Source: Anaerosalibacter sp. Marseille-P3206 (GTDB taxonomy: Bacteria; Bacillota; Clostridia; Tissierellales; Sporanaerobacteraceae). From it: 64,000 nt of DNA. Shown here piece after piece: positions 62,380-64,000 of the stretch. Every line of letters starts with the position of its first letter. Within the stretch, counting starts at the first letter, position 1. Under the pieces are notes generated by a model. The model worked only from the letters and a program-made list of their open reading frames with translations, was not told the DNA's origin and made no database searches. The DNA lies in assembly GCF_900155565.1 (NCBI RefSeq), contig NZ_FUHM01000002.1, forward strand, positions 248,001-312,000, read 5' to 3'. The position numbers were made by a program, and so were the translations under genes.

Positions 62380-64000
62380 TTACTCTTTAATATCTGATAA
62401 TTCAACTTCAATTATAATATTTTCTTCTAATTCAGTACCTGGATTAGGAAACTGCTTAGTAACAATACCATTTCCATTAATATTATATTTTAATTTTAAA
62501 CCATCTAATGTTTTTATCACTTCATCTTTCTTTTTACCCATTATATCAGGCATCAAATTAACTTCCTTTTCATTCCTCTTCATATTTAAGTATAAATCTA
62601 TAATAGAGCCTTTATTCACTTCTGCACCAGGTAGTGGAAACTGGTCAATTACAACTGATTCCGATGTAATTTCAGTAGTTTCAGTATTATACTTAAAGCC
62701 AAGATCTGTCAACAACTTTCCAGCCTCAGCAATATTTTTATCTCTAACATCAGGAACAGAAACTTTTTTGTTATATTCCTCTAGCTCTTTTTCTGTATAC
62801 TCTGGTTCTACATTTAAATATTCAAGACTTTCTTTAATTAACCCACCTGTTACAGGACCTGCAACTAATCCTCCATAATAAGCTCCATTACTTGGCTCGT
62901 CTATAATTACCAATACAGCAAGCTTAGGATCATTTGCTGGAGCAACTGCTGCAAAAGAAGCAATATATTTTCCTTGTGCATATCTTCCATCAATAACCTT
63001 TTGAGCAGTTCCTGTTTTTCCTGCAACTCTATATCCCGGTACATATGCTTTACTACCTGTTCCATCAGAAACAACTGATTCTAATATACCCATTAAAGTC
63101 TTAGAAGTATCTGGTGAAATAACTTTTCTTCTAATCTCTGGTTCAAAAGTATGAACAGTATTTCCCTCATTATCTATCAATTCTTTTACCAATCTAGGTT
63201 TCATCAAGTTACCACCATTAGCAACTGATGAAATCGCTGTTATCAATTGAATTGGTGTTACTGCAATTCCTTGACCATAAGATATAGTTGCTAAATTAAC
63301 TTCCTTAATATTTTTAGGATTTGATGGTATAATACCTGCCTGTTCTCCAGTTAAATCTATACCTGTATTCTCACCAAATCCAAAAGCCTTTATATACTTA
63401 AGCATTCTTTCAGCACCTATACGCCTTCCCAAATTTACAAAAACTACGTTACATGAATTTTGTACTCCTTGAGTAAATGTTTGTTCACCATGTGGATTGT
63501 AATATCTCCAACATTTAAGCTTTGCACCTGGTATATCTTTTATGTATCCACCACAATAGAAATGACTATCTGGAGTTACCACATTTTCTTCTAAACCTAT
63601 TGCAGATGTTATTATCTTAAATGTAGAACCAGGTTCATATGAATCATTTATTGCAAAATTTCTCCACATATTATACCATTCTTTTTCTAATTCCTCTTGT
63701 GATAAACCTTCCCAACGCTCTTTTGTGCTTTCATCTAATGGCTCTCTAGGATTGTTCGGGTCAAAATCAGGTTTTGAAGCCATAGCTAATACATCCCCTG
63801 TACTAGGTTCCATTACTATTATGGACACATTCTTAGCTTTGTTTTTTACAAGAGCTTCCATTGCAGCTTTTTCTGCAAAATGTTGTATAGTCTCATCTAA
63901 TGTCAAAACTGCATTTAACCCATTTGTAGCCTCGTACAATTTTTCACCACCATATGGAAGTTGCATTCCCTTAGCATCAGTTGTTTTTACCCACTTGCCA
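62380..64000 (-). CDS. spoVD: PASTA-domain class B penicillin-binding protein SpoVD/FtsI-like, 5' end cut by window
   Basis: 539 codons are visible; the frame continues past base 64000 (GKWVKTTDAKGMQLPYGG reads straight through), so the N-terminal anchor is outside. The transpeptidase domain has YEPGSTFKI (nucleophile Ser), NSCNVVF and GKTGTAQK. Two PASTA repeats follow in the last 130 residues (VPDVRDKNIAEAGKLL and PDIMGKKKDEVIKTL starts). Position upstream of murE and the PASTA tail fit SpoVD (spore cortex) or the division PBP2x type; these cannot be told apart here. Confidence 0.92.
   Translation of the reverse strand, partial: GKWVKTTDAKGMQLPYGGEKLYEATNGLNAVLTLDETIQHFAEKAAMEALVKNKAKNVSIIVMEPSTGDVLAMASKPDFDPNNPREPLDESTKERWEGLSQEELEKEWYNMWRNFAINDSYEPGSTFKIITSAIGLEENVVTPDSHFYCGGYIKDIPGAKLKCWRYYNPHGEQTFTQGVQNSCNVVFVNLGRRIGAERMLKYIKAFGFGENTGIDLTGEQAGIIPSNPKNIKEVNLATISYGQGIAVTPIQLITAISSVANGGNLMKPRLVKELIDNEGNTVHTFEPEIRRKVISPDTSKTLMGILESVVSDGTGSKAYVPGYRVAGKTGTAQKVIDGRYAQGKYIASFAAVAPANDPKLAVLVIIDEPSNGAYYGGLVAGPVTGGLIKESLEYLNVEPEYTEKELEEYNKKVSVPDVRDKNIAEAGKLLTDLGFKYNTETTEITSESVVIDQFPLPGAEVNKGSIIDLYLNMKRNEKEVNLMPDIMGKKKDEVIKTLDGLKLKYNINGNGIVTKQFPNPGTELEENIIIEVELSDIKE

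Noticed and set aside
1-64000. tRNA, rRNA, CRISPR arrays, prophage or toxin-antitoxin pairs
   Set aside because: All intergenic gaps over about 100 bases were read for these signals and none was convincing.

Overview
The window is about 64 kb of very AT-rich chromosome from an endospore-forming, low-GC Firmicute. Three sporulation sigma factor genes (sigK, sigE, sigG), spoIIGA, spoVD, a YhcN-type spore lipoprotein, an intact division/cell-wall cluster and frequent TTG starts point to the Clostridia. A Tissierellales-like anaerobe is my guess from gene order; the sequence does not prove it. MurE carries the DNPR motif of meso-diaminopimelate-adding enzymes. Almost every gene lies on the minus strand. 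The exceptions are one spore lipoprotein gene (9.7-10.3 kb) and a plus-strand island at 32.2-38.5 kb. No tRNA, rRNA, CRISPR array or prophage was seen.

Layout, read from high to low coordinates for minus-strand operons. At 1-9.5 kb: aroE and a type IV pilus locus (pilB, pilT, pilC, a cyclic-di-GMP-I riboswitch with terminator, pilA, pilD, then three minor-pilin-like genes, the last cut by the window edge). The riboswitch sits inside the locus, so pilus subunits can be switched apart from the motor genes. At 9.7-19.6 kb: yhcN-like, sigK, pbpI-like, udk, trhP, trmR, mltG, ylbF-like, RNase J and a Fur-family regulator. At 19.3-27.3 kb: DUF1292, ruvX, a large alkaline-phosphatase-like membrane protein, ireB, alaS, an AI-2E family permease, a 55-residue membrane protein and a PRC-barrel protein. 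At 27.4-30.2 kb: the iscR-nifS-nifU iron-sulfur operon and a Cys-containing possible spore-surface protein.

At 30.3-39.3 kb is the accessory part. An IS-type DDE transposase has a strongly structured 3' flank. It is followed on the plus strand by a beta-propeller/coiled-coil protein, a GT2 glycosyltransferase, a UDP-sugar 6-dehydrogenase, a second GT2 and a CgeB-GT2 fusion, with a DUF3343 gene and a polysaccharide deacetylase-like gene on the minus strand. I read it as a surface (possibly spore-surface) glycan locus.

At 39.4-47.9 kb: an SDR-type threonine dehydrogenase, DegV, leuS and asnS (each with a T-box leader), rarA, a truncated pgeF remnant and nrdR. At 47.9-64 kb: ylmC, sigG, sigE, spoIIGA, ftsZ, sbp, two DUF881 genes, ftsQ, murA, murG, ftsW/spoVE, murD, mraY, murE and spoVD (5' end cut). 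murF, murC, murB and ftsA are not in the cluster.

Several starts given here were moved off a codon that overlaps the Shine-Dalgarno sequence to the next start with normal spacing. Family assignments come from reading motifs and gene order, not from database searches.
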